From Planctomycetota bacterium (GTDB taxonomy: Bacteria; Planctomycetota; GCA-002687715; DRQF01), in NCBI GenBank assembly GCA_024275615.1, contig JAJRYU010000561.1, positions 1-7,525 of the forward strand: a DNA stretch of 7,525 nucleotides, given 5' to 3'. Shown in pieces: positions 1 through 6,496 of the stretch. The notes beneath the pieces are model-generated. The model made no database searches and was not told the DNA's origin. It saw only the letters and a program-made list of their open reading frames with translations. The translations under genes were made by a program, and so were the position numbers. How positions within the stretch are numbered: position 1 is the first letter of the stretch; every line of letters begins with the position of its first letter.

Positions 1-1
1 C

Positions 2-277
2 ATCGTCGCCCTTGGCAAGAGTGTGGCGCAGCGTGCCGCGGCAACCCTTATCGCGCTCCTCAACGAAAATGAGCTCTATCGCGAGGTCCGTAAGGCGCTC
101 ATTGCCATGGGTTCTGAGCAGAGTCGGCAGGCCGTACGCGCCTTCGATCTCAAATTGCGACGAAATCCGAAATCTTCTGCGGAACTCAGACTCTATGTGG
201 CCCGGGTGATGAGCCAAACCTTCGGCAAAGAGCTGGAATTGGAGCACGTCGCCCGAAAGAAGAAATACAGGCGCTAA
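2..277 (+). CDS. HEAT-repeat protein, C-terminal part (5' end outside window)
   Basis: This is the last 91 codons of a gene that begins upstream of the window, ending at TAA 275-277. The visible protein is made of paired amphipathic helices with the alanine- and leucine-rich spacing of HEAT-like repeats, for example ALGKSVAQRAAATLIALL followed by LYREVRKALIAMGSEQ. Such repeats form curved protein-binding scaffolds; no catalytic residues are visible. The last 14 or so residues turn abruptly basic (ARKKKYRR). From about position 253 the -1 frame instead reads like another helix pair (PKEEIQALIHEAIANLGRVE) and stays open to a TAA at 424-426, so the true C-terminus may be longer and the gene may carry a one-base deletion. 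It could be a paralogue of the HEAT protein at 2063-3472. Its specific role is unknown. Confidence 0.7.
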   Translation: MVALGKSVAQRAAATLIALLNENELYREVRKALIAMGSEQSRQAVRAFDLKLRRNPKSSAELRLYVARVMSQTFGKELELEHVARKKKYRR

Positions 278-433
278 TTCACGAAGCCATTGCCAATCTC
301 GGGCGTGTTGAATCGGGGTGCTGTCAGAGAATCTCGCGTTTGATGGCAATCCGACCCCGTGCTACCGTAAGTCCTGATTGTATCAACCGATATCCGAGCT
401 TGCAGCCAGTCGTGAATCGAGGGTAAGCCTTTC
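278..433 (+). other. Gap between HEAT gene and TolC-family gene
   Basis: No separate gene, clear rho-independent terminator or convincing sigma-70 promoter is visible here. A TTGATG at 340-345 resembles a -35 box, but the matching -10 position (TACCGT near 363) is poor. The stretch 253-426 is an uninterrupted frame, -1 relative to the upstream gene. Its first 20 or so codons look like HEAT-repeat sequence, so part of this gap may be a frameshifted coding remnant rather than true intergenic DNA. Confidence 0.5.
419..423 (+). promoter_or_regulatory. Ribosome binding site for the TolC-family gene
   Basis: GAGGG lies 10 nt before the ATG at 434. It supports this ATG, which also places a signal peptide exactly at the protein's N-terminus. 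Confidence 0.55.
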
Positions 434-2014
434 ATGTCCAATCCTCTTGGTGTCAGACGTTCAGCTCTCCATTTGCTGGGAGCTCTTTTCTTTCTTGCGA
501 CGACCCTCGCTAGTCAAACGGATCCCGCGACCGATAGCAAAGCGCCGCAATCTCAGCGCTCCTTAGTCATTGGAGTCAAGGAAGCGGTAAAGCTGGCAAC
601 CACGTACAACAGCGCCCTTCGGGTGGCTTACTACAATCATCTCATTGATCGTACTTCGGTGACCGAATCCGAAGCCAAGTTTGAGCCGACGCTCAATTTG
701 GCCGCCAATTGGGGCACAAGGCAAGCGGTTTTTCCGAGTACTTTTCCTACGGGTAACCTCAATCCGGATGGCTCCCCAGAGCTCTTTCAGGCCATCGTCA
801 CAGACTCCTCGGAAGTGGGCAGCTTCAGTGCTGGTGTCAAGGGGCTGTTCCCAACAGGCGCCACCTATGAAATGCAGATCGTCTCTAACTATCAAGACAA
901 CATCCGCGGTGGATTGATCAACCCGAGTTTTAACACGTCCTCTACAGCGACGTTCACCCAGCCAATTCTTCGTGGCGCCTGGTTGCAATACAACTACGCC
1001 GAGATTCGTTTGGCCCGCTATGCCGAGTCTCAACGTCGTCAACGATACCGCACGGATCTTCTCGCAACGATTCAATCAGTCCACGCGGCCTATTGGAACT
1101 ATGTTTTTTCCATCAAAGATCTGGTGGTCAAAAAACGTTCACTTGAAGTCGCGAACCGGCTTCTCGACATAAACAGAGTCAAGGTTGAGACGGGTGTTTT
1201 TGCCCCTATTGAAATTGCTTCGGCGGAATCCGGCGTGGCATCTCGCGTCACCGATGTCTTGATTGCGGCAAACGCCATTGAAGACACAGCAGATCGCTTG
1301 CGCCGCCTGATCATGACCTTCAAGGACCACAGCGACTGGGACGTTCGGATTATTCCTGCCGATGACCTGTCAGAAAAAACTTGGGTTATCCCACCGGTCA
1401 GGGAATGTATCGACATCGCCCTTGAGGAGCGCCCAGATCTGAGTGAGTCACGTCTCAATCTTAGGCGCCAAGACATCAATTTGGCGGTAGCCGACAATGA
1501 GCTGCTCCCCAAGGTTGATATTGCGGCATCTGTCACCTTTACCGGCCTGAACAGCAGGTTCGACAACTCATTCATCGATAGCTACGGCGCATTAGGAGCC
1601 GAGACCTGGAATCTGGGTGTCACATTTGAGATTCCTCTTGGCAATCGTGCGGCTCGGGCCAAAATGGCTAGGAGCCGCTTGCAACGGGATCAGGCTCTCA
1701 TGAGCTACCGTGATCTCCAGCTTTCGGCGGTCGAAGAGGTCCGCAAGGCCCACCGTGACGTTCTGATCGCGGAAAAGACGACACAATCGCAAAAAAAGGC
1801 CATGGAGCTGAAGCGCGAGGAACTCAAGAACGAACAGATCAAGCTAGAGAACAAGGTTTCCACCAACTTTCAGGTTCTCGAAATTGAAGCCGATCTGGCT
1901 GCGCGTTCAAGCGATTTCAACAACGCTCTGGTACAATACCGGATCGCTTTGTCCAGTCTTGCCAAGGCGATGGGGTCAAGCCAAAGAGTGCTCAAGTGGT
2001 CGCCCAAGCGATAA
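434..2014 (+). CDS. TolC-family outer membrane efflux protein
   Basis: This 526-residue protein is of the outer membrane efflux protein (OEP) family. Members form trimeric channels that cross the outer membrane and periplasm and serve as the exit duct for efflux pumps or type I secretion. Residues 1-27 look like a Sec signal peptide: RR at 8-9, a hydrophobic core at about 11-25, and likely cleavage near A26/S27. There is no lipobox cysteine, so it is TolC-like rather than a lipidated OprM/NodT-like protein. The first OEP repeat spans roughly residues 45-295 and includes FTQPILRG (174-181) and the helical segment VETGVFAPIEIASAESG. The second spans about 320-515 and includes ERPDL (332-336), LLPK (357-360), the strand-like WNLGVTFEIPLGNRAA and a long coiled-coil tail near 430-500. 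Length is normal for the family. No inner-membrane pump or adaptor gene is adjacent in the window, so the substrate is unknown. The HEAT gene follows 48 nt downstream. Confidence 0.92.
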   Translation: MSNPLGVRRSALHLLGALFFLATTLASQTDPATDSKAPQSQRSLVIGVKEAVKLATTYNSALRVAYYNHLIDRTSVTESEAKFEPTLNLAANWGTRQAVFPSTFPTGNLNPDGSPELFQAIVTDSSEVGSFSAGVKGLFPTGATYEMQIVSNYQDNIRGGLINPSFNTSSTATFTQPILRGAWLQYNYAEIRLARYAESQRRQRYRTDLLATIQSVHAAYWNYVFSIKDLVVKKRSLEVANRLLDINRVKVETGVFAPIEIASAESGVASRVTDVLIAANAIEDTADRLRRLIMTFKDHSDWDVRIIPADDLSEKTWVIPPVRECIDIALEERPDLSESRLNLRRQDINLAVADNELLPKVDIAASVTFTGLNSRFDNSFIDSYGALGAETWNLGVTFEIPLGNRAARAKMARSRLQRDQALMSYRDLQLSAVEEVRKAHRDVLIAEKTTQSQKKAMELKREELKNEQIKLENKVSTNFQVLEIEADLAARSSDFNNALVQYRIALSSLAKAMGSSQRVLKWSPKR

Positions 2015-2049
2015 TCGAATTCAACCGGAGCGCATCGAGTTGAACCAAC

Positions 2050-2053
2050 AGGA
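2050..2053 (+). promoter_or_regulatory. Ribosome binding site for the anchored HEAT-repeat gene
   Basis: AGGA lies 9 nt before the ATG at 2063. It supports the start that gives the protein an N-terminal hydrophobic anchor. Confidence 0.5.
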
Positions 2054-2062
2054 CTAGTCCCC

Positions 2063-3472
2063 ATGGACATCAAATCAATCATACTTTACGTGGTCGTTAT
2101 TGTGGCTTCTGCCGGATTGGCAATCCTGGTCTTTGATAACCCCGGCAAGAAGGAACGATCGCAGGATTCAAGAATTGAGAAGGTTGACGATCCGGCATGG
2201 TACCGTAACGCTTCTTATGGAACTAGGCTTGCCGCTCTCAAGACCCGTCTCGCTCTCATGACCTCTCGCACGATCCCACCTGAGCAAACTGGGCCCAACA
2301 AAGATGAGATTGCGCTTTTGTGTCGAGACGATTCACTTGTTGATGTCGTTGTTGACGCCTTCGAATCACATCCGCGAATTACCGCTGCTTTGCTTTCTGC
2401 CTACATGGAAATTTTTGCCCGAGTCAAGAACCCGAAATTCGCAAGACTCTTGAAACGTGGCTTCCAGAGTCCTGAGTATGATGTGCGGATGAATGCCGCG
2501 GATGCGGGGATCTTGCACAAAGATTCGAGGGCCATTGAAGAAATGGGGGAGGCTCTCCAAGTCAGTTCCGGACCTCAGGCGACACGACTTTTGAATTCGC
2601 TTATCGCCGTCGGCGGTAGCGATTCCATGCGCTGGCTGGAGGTCGCCTTAGAAAGAGAAGAACCTGAGATCCTTGTCCCTGCGATTCGAACACTGGGTGA
2701 CGCCCGTTACGCCAACGCCATTCCTCGTATTCGCACCCGGCTTGTTCATCCAGCACCTTCGGTGCAAATCGCTGCGGCTGGAGCCCTGGCGATCATGGGA
2801 CAGCAGGATGGTTATCGGTTTCTTAAGATCTTGGCGGCGAACAAAAAAGCAGATCCATTAGAAAGAGCTGAAGCTGTTCAGATGCTCTATCTCATCTCCG
2901 GAAAAAAGGATCGCTCCCTTTACCTCGAATTGGCAAAACTGAGGGACATCATCGGTTTCGAAGCACGCCTCAATCTGGTGAAACTAAGAGATGCCCCGGT
3001 CATTGAAAACGTGAAGCAAGAATTCCTGAAGGGAACACCAGTCCAGCGGATCGCCGCCACAGGGACCTTAGCTGCATCTGGCGATCCCGACGATGTTGAT
3101 TTTCTGGCGGCACATATCGACGACATGAATCTGCCGATGTTGCGCGCCATGATCTCTGCACTAAAAAGAGGAAAGGCTCCCAATGCCACGAAGGCCATTG
3201 GAGCTTTGGCAAGCAATAGACGGCCCGAAGCGGGTCTGGCGCTTCGGGTGTTTTCTGAATTTGGCGAGGCGGCACTCGACGATCTCGAAATCGCCTTGGC
3301 AAAAGAAGACGATCCTCTCCGGCGGGATGTTCTTCTGCGAGGAGTCGCGAATATTGTCTCTCCTCGGTCACTCAAGATTCTTGAATCATTCGAAGCCGGC
3401 GATGATCGCGACTTGTGGCTCCTTCTTCGGAGCTTGATCCGAAGAGTTGATCTGGGGCTGCTGAAGAAATGA
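2063..3472 (+). CDS. Membrane-anchored HEAT-repeat protein
   Basis: This is a 469-residue protein. Residues 5-24 (IILYVVVIVASAGLAILVF) form one hydrophobic helix with no lipobox and no clear signal-peptidase site, so it is probably an uncleaved anchor. A charged linker follows (about 25-55). The rest is almost wholly alpha-helical and built from roughly 30-residue helix pairs of HEAT type. The clearest cover residues 203-255 (LVPAIRTLGDARYANAIPRI, then VQIAAAGALAIMGQQDG), about 327-360 (QRIAATGTLAASGDPDDVDFLA) and 390-425. No enzyme motif is visible, so a scaffold or adaptor role is inferred. The topology of the repeat domain is unclear: basic residues after the helix would favour the cytoplasm, but association with a TolC-like gene could suggest the periplasm. 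It sits in a likely operon between the TolC-family gene and the small membrane protein gene. Confidence 0.85.
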   Translation: MDIKSIILYVVVIVASAGLAILVFDNPGKKERSQDSRIEKVDDPAWYRNASYGTRLAALKTRLALMTSRTIPPEQTGPNKDEIALLCRDDSLVDVVVDAFESHPRITAALLSAYMEIFARVKNPKFARLLKRGFQSPEYDVRMNAADAGILHKDSRAIEEMGEALQVSSGPQATRLLNSLIAVGGSDSMRWLEVALEREEPEILVPAIRTLGDARYANAIPRIRTRLVHPAPSVQIAAAGALAIMGQQDGYRFLKILAANKKADPLERAEAVQMLYLISGKKDRSLYLELAKLRDIIGFEARLNLVKLRDAPVIENVKQEFLKGTPVQRIAATGTLAASGDPDDVDFLAAHIDDMNLPMLRAMISALKRGKAPNATKAIGALASNRRPEAGLALRVFSEFGEAALDDLEIALAKEDDPLRRDVLLRGVANIVSPRSLKILESFEAGDDRDLWLLLRSLIRRVDLGLLKK

Positions 3473-3474
3473 GG
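3471..3474 (+). promoter_or_regulatory. Ribosome binding site overlapping the HEAT gene stop codon
   Basis: GAGG overlaps the TGA stop (3470-3472) of the HEAT gene and lies only 4 nt before the ATG at 3479. The close packing suggests translational coupling between the two genes. Confidence 0.45.
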
Positions 3475-3478
3475 CACC

Positions 3479-4060
3479 ATGATAGTCAATAAGAGTGTGT
3501 CAGTGGCAGGCCAGGCTGGGGATGTCTGCGAAGGAGTGAGAGCATATTTCCTCGGTTCTGGATATGAGGAGTTCTCTTACGGCGAGCACCGACTTGAATT
3601 CAGAAAACGCAAGAGTTGGCGCAGTTCTTTTGGCTATCGAATTGAACAAGTTCCAGCAAACTTGACCATTGACCTCGTGCCATGGCAAAGAAGTAACGGC
3701 GAACCATCAGTTCGATTGGCCGTGTCCTACGATGTCAAGACAAAATTTCGTCTGCTAAGCCGACTCGACAGTCTCTATTTCGAAATGGAACTGGAGGATT
3801 TGGAAGGTTATCTCGAAACTGGCAAGAGGAGGAGGGTTGCTGGAGAGCTTGACGAAGTCCGCACACCCATTGCCATGACGGCCATCAGTAACACTCTATT
3901 GACCGGTGCCCTTGTTGCCACCGCTGGCCTCTTGGTCCGTATGCAACTTTCAACCGTTGTTCCCATTGCTGTGGGTGTCAGCCTCATTAATTTTGTCAGC
4001 ATTGTCGGATTTGCTGACATCATCGTTGATGGAATGGACCGTTTGTCTCGCACCCGTTGA
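3479..4060 (+). CDS. Small membrane protein of unknown function with C-terminal two-helix hairpin
   Basis: I do not recognise this 193-residue protein as a named family. Residues 1-115 look like a soluble alpha/beta domain with several alternating beta strands (RLEFRKRK, NLTIDLVPW, VRLAVSYDV) and a final helix (FEMELEDLEGYLE). A basic patch follows (GKRRRV, 115-120). Two hydrophobic segments, at about 131-154 and 157-180, are split by a very short turn and so form a hairpin in the inner membrane, with both ends probably cytoplasmic. A short basic tail (RLSRTR) agrees with that topology. The gene starts 6 nt after the HEAT gene, so the two are almost certainly co-expressed. The protein may work with the anchored HEAT scaffold, but this is inferred from position only. 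Confidence 0.75.
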   Translation: MIVNKSVSVAGQAGDVCEGVRAYFLGSGYEEFSYGEHRLEFRKRKSWRSSFGYRIEQVPANLTIDLVPWQRSNGEPSVRLAVSYDVKTKFRLLSRLDSLYFEMELEDLEGYLETGKRRRVAGELDEVRTPIAMTAISNTLLTGALVATAGLLVRMQLSTVVPIAVGVSLINFVSIVGFADIIVDGMDRLSRTR

Positions 4061-4075
4061 CTGGTTCGGGCTTTT
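4053..4075 (+). terminator. Possible weak terminator between convergent genes
   Basis: A short GC-only stem, CCCG (4053-4056) with CGGG (4067-4070), is followed by TTTT (4072-4075) at the end of the plus-strand operon. Four base pairs and a 10-nt loop are weak for a rho-independent terminator. It overlaps the last codons of the plus-strand gene and touches the 16-nt gap before the stop of the minus-strand gene. Confidence 0.3.
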
Positions 4076-4076
4076 C

Positions 4077-5846
4077 TCACGTTACAGTCTTTTTCATCAT
4101 TACTTCTTCCAGTTTCTTAACGCGGGCCGACAAGGTCTTGAACTCGGCTTCTTCATCCTCCAATCGAGCAAGCTCAGAAGATTCAGCTGTAGTCAGGTGT
4201 TCAGTCAAGCGTTCGAGAAGCGCTTCGCGCCACCAATCTGATACCAGAAGTTTGCGGCACTGGGCCACGGCTTTCACGTGGGAACGCGCACGTATCACTA
4301 AGATGTAGACCAAGTAGATGATGAGCACAAAGGCTGCTGACACCAAGAGGTGGGTCGCGCCGAACATCCTTACCAACCGATATGTCAATCTGTGCCAGAG
4401 ATTCACTGTGTTGGCTGTAGGGTTCAGGATTTCCTCCAACAAGGGTTGAAGGAGAGGGAACCACAGAAGAGGTGACCATACGAGTAGCCTACGTACAAGA
4501 TTTGGTTTACGCTCAATGTCAGAAGCCGGGTCCATGATTTCGGAAAGCCCCTCACGTACTCGCAAGACGCATTCGTTTTCCAATTCACTCAGTCTTTGGC
4601 TGATCGCCTCATGCTCTGCTTCTCTGTCCCGCCTTAGAAGCGGTTTCGATGATCTGCTCGCCGCTCGCCGCCTTTCCTTTTCAATAGCGAACATGCCATC
4701 GGTGAGTTGCGGGAACGGTCTATTTCTGGTTGATTTTTCGTCGTCGGGAATCAGGAGCTTGGCGCCACCAAGAAGGCGACCGGCTTGCCTGAGGGGCAAT
4801 GCCAAGATTCGCAAATGCGGTAAAAGAGGCCAATCAGCCAAGCTTTGTTCAAACAATCGGGCACCGGCCTTTTCCGGCGCACTACTTGCTTCAAGGCGTT
4901 TTCTCACCTCTGTCTTGATGTCATCACGGTGGATCAACTTTTCTACACGTGTTCTGACTACCTCGATTTCGGCTTTCAGCTTTTCTTGCCGTTTGGTGAA
5001 TTCAACGGACCGCGCAATGTGTGCCAGTCTCTTGGTGAGCAAAGCGATCCGGTCGGAGGATTTGATTCGTTGAATCTCTTGCTGGCTTCTCTCGCGGGCA
5101 AGCTCGCTTGCGAATTGGGCGAATTGATTGCCGGGGATTGAGTCGTGCGGACGGAGAGCTGAGCAAGTGTAGAACCGAGCTTCACCGATGGGGCTGGCGT
5201 TGGCACCAAGTGTGTCGGTTATGGCATCTTTGAAATTCTTGGCTAGATGGACAGCGGCCGAGTTGCGGTCAGTCTCTTGAATCGAATCGACCTTGTTGAG
5301 CAAGAATATTGCGTTGTCGAGATTTCTTGGTCCGGCATGGCGTTCGATCCATTGGTGGAATTCACGATCGCTATACTTCGTCAAGGAAGTCACCCAAACG
5401 ACAAGATCGAGGCCACTGAGAGCAGCGCTGACAACATCAGCATGTTCAGCGCTGGTACTATCGATGTCGGGGAGATCGAAAATAATCAAGGACTCAAGAG
5501 CGTCAATTTCATGGCTGGCAATGGTCTCACTTAAGTGCCCGGATAAGAAACGCAGATGCTCTAAAGCTCCGATCTTATTTTTGTGGACGTAAGGAATTAT
5601 TCGTGAGGTTGTCGGGCGACGAGAAGAAGCCGCCGAGACATTTCGACCTGCAAGGGCATTGACAAGAGTGCTCTTGCCGACACCGGTTCCGCCGACCAGG
5701 CCAATTGTCAAGAGATCGGGAGGAACGCCATCGCTCCTCGTTGGCAAATCAAGTGGGCGATAGTGTGATCTCCCCCCAGTCTCGAGCTGTTTTTCAAACT
5801 GATCGAGATTGTCTTCGCAGCCAAGGAGATCTTGGTAAATCGTCAA
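4077..5846 (-). CDS. Dynamin-like large GTPase, membrane-associated (second of pair)
   Basis: This 589-residue protein has a full GTPase domain near its N-terminus. The motifs are a P-loop GGTGVGKS (52-59), G2 around RRPTTSR (76-82), G3 as DLPD (124-127, where most GTPases have DxxG), G4 NKVD (184-187) and G5 near CSA (228-230). Long, probably coiled-coil helices follow (about 255-320), then a semi-hydrophobic stretch (338-366, LLPHLRILALPLRQAG), a second helical region (385-440) and two hydrophobic segments (about 453-474 and 495-518). A charged coiled coil forms the C-terminus (540-585). This order matches bacterial dynamin-like GTPases, which bind and remodel membranes through GTP-driven oligomerisation. 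The start is a TTG overlapping the previous gene's stop as TTGA, with AGGGGGAG 8 nt upstream. The neighbouring gene is a diverged paralogue, which suggests a hetero-oligomer. It could also belong to a YfjP/Era-like GTPase family; the exact function is unknown. Confidence 0.85.
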   Translation of the reverse strand: MTIYQDLLGCEDNLDQFEKQLETGGRSHYRPLDLPTRSDGVPPDLLTIGLVGGTGVGKSTLVNALAGRNVSAASSRRPTTSRIIPYVHKNKIGALEHLRFLSGHLSETIASHEIDALESLIIFDLPDIDSTSAEHADVVSAALSGLDLVVWVTSLTKYSDREFHQWIERHAGPRNLDNAIFLLNKVDSIQETDRNSAAVHLAKNFKDAITDTLGANASPIGEARFYTCSALRPHDSIPGNQFAQFASELARERSQQEIQRIKSSDRIALLTKRLAHIARSVEFTKRQEKLKAEIEVVRTRVEKLIHRDDIKTEVRKRLEASSAPEKAGARLFEQSLADWPLLPHLRILALPLRQAGRLLGGAKLLIPDDEKSTRNRPFPQLTDGMFAIEKERRRAASRSSKPLLRRDREAEHEAISQRLSELENECVLRVREGLSEIMDPASDIERKPNLVRRLLVWSPLLWFPLLQPLLEEILNPTANTVNLWHRLTYRLVRMFGATHLLVSAAFVLIIYLVYILVIRARSHVKAVAQCRKLLVSDWWREALLERLTEHLTTAESSELARLEDEEAEFKTLSARVKKLEEVMMKKTVT

Positions 5847-6490
5847 GACTTTTTCTCCCCCTCATGGTCCTCGACTGAATCGACAAAAGCCCGCAAGGAT
5901 TCTGCGATCTTGTCGGACGTTCCCAACGTATCCAAGGCGCTGCCGTAGTTTGACAATTGGCCTTCAATCGCCTGTTTCATGGTGCTACGAAATTCCGCAC
6001 GTGCTTCTCGAAATTCTGTAGTGACTTCGTTGGTGAAGCTTGGATGGCCGATGAAACGGAGCAACTCCCACACCAAGGGTGGAAGTACAGCGAACGTTAG
6101 CCCCAAGGTCAGCAAACGAAGAACCTTGTCCAAGGCCCAGAACTGGGCTTTAGCGAGAGGACCTTTTTTGTGTTCACTCCATTCACGACGAGCATTCTCC
6201 AGTTTAGATTGACCGAAGTTGCTTAGGCGTTGAGCTAAATCGCCAAAGCGCGCGTCGCATTCCATCCGTACCAGTTCCGCGGCCTCGATCACCGTGGAAT
6301 TCGCCAAGAGCACTTGCCCTGGTTCGTGTCGTTGCATGATCTCACGGATCCGAATTTGAATGGTCTCAAACAGTTCCCAAGCTTGTTCTTTGACCATGGT
6401 CCCCAGAGCGTCTTCGTCGGCCGCCTTCGGCCAGGTCTGAGACTTGAATATCTTCGAGGGGCTGGTAATGACCGCCTTCAGCCCCCGCAA
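5843..6490 (-). CDS. C-terminal helical and membrane half of the first dynamin-like GTPase
   Basis: This 215-codon frame lies exactly in frame with the GTPase half upstream, after one TGA and one further codon (GTA). It begins with an amphipathic stretch (LRGLKAVITSPSKIF), then has long charged helices (about 30-110) and a hydrophobic segment (about 121-147, LTLGLTFAVLPPLVWELL), and ends with another charged helix and a lysine-rich tail. It has no GTPase motifs and no domain that would stand alone convincingly; the layout copies the part of the paralogue that follows its GTPase domain. The nominal start, TTG at 6490, has no ribosome binding site. The first ATG in frame, at 6397, is also poorly supported and would lose the first 31 residues. 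The best reading is the downstream half of one protein of about 557 codons, reached by readthrough or cut off by mutation. Independent translation by reinitiation is possible. Its stop overlaps the next gene's start. Confidence 0.6.
   Translation of the reverse strand: MRGLKAVITSPSKIFKSQTWPKAADEDALGTMVKEQAWELFETIQIRIREIMQRHEPGQVLLANSTVIEAAELVRMECDARFGDLAQRLSNFGQSKLENARREWSEHKKGPLAKAQFWALDKVLRLLTLGLTFAVLPPLVWELLRFIGHPSFTNEVTTEFREARAEFRSTMKQAIEGQLSNYGSALDTLGTSDKIAESLRAFVDSVEDHEGEKKS
5855..5862 (-). promoter_or_regulatory. Strong ribosome binding site for the 589-residue GTPase
   Basis: On the minus strand AGGGGGAG lies 8 nt before the TTG at 5846-5844. It decides in favour of this non-ATG start. 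It lies inside the last codons of the upstream gene, in keeping with translational coupling. Confidence 0.65.
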
Positions 6491-6496
6491 TACTCA
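6458..6496 (-). other. In-frame TGA followed by a GC-rich hairpin
   Basis: The minus-strand TGA at 6496-6494 separates two halves of one frame. Nine nt after it begins a perfect 7-bp stem, GGGGCTG (6485-6479) pairing with CAGCCCC (6464-6458), extendable by a G-U pair. The 14-nt loop (6478-6465) contains GGUC in the RNA. The spacing and loop bases resemble bacterial selenocysteine insertion elements, but such a match can occur by chance in GC-rich coding DNA. A simple nonsense mutation is the more economical explanation. Confidence 0.3.

Noticed and set aside
340..368. Sigma-70 promoter before the TolC-family gene (TTGATG with TACCGT at 17 nt)
   Set aside because: The -10 match is poor and the region may be frameshifted coding sequence.
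563..1075. Long open frame (170 codons) on the minus strand inside the TolC-family gene
   Set aside because: It lies opposite a clearly recognisable gene, its protein has no domain pattern, and it has no supporting ribosome binding site. It is a shadow frame.
2920..3489. 189-codon minus-strand frame opposite the anchored HEAT gene
   Set aside because: It is serine- and arginine-rich low-complexity translation typical of antisense shadow frames; the plus-strand HEAT protein is convincing.
4516..5073. 185-codon plus-strand frame inside the 589-residue GTPase
   Set aside because: It is rich in Ser, Arg and Leu with no domain and lies opposite a gene with complete GTPase motifs.
6494..6496. Genome-wide reassignment of TGA to an amino acid
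   Set aside because: The anchored HEAT gene, the small membrane protein gene and the C-terminal GTPase half all end naturally at TGA, next to following starts or stops.
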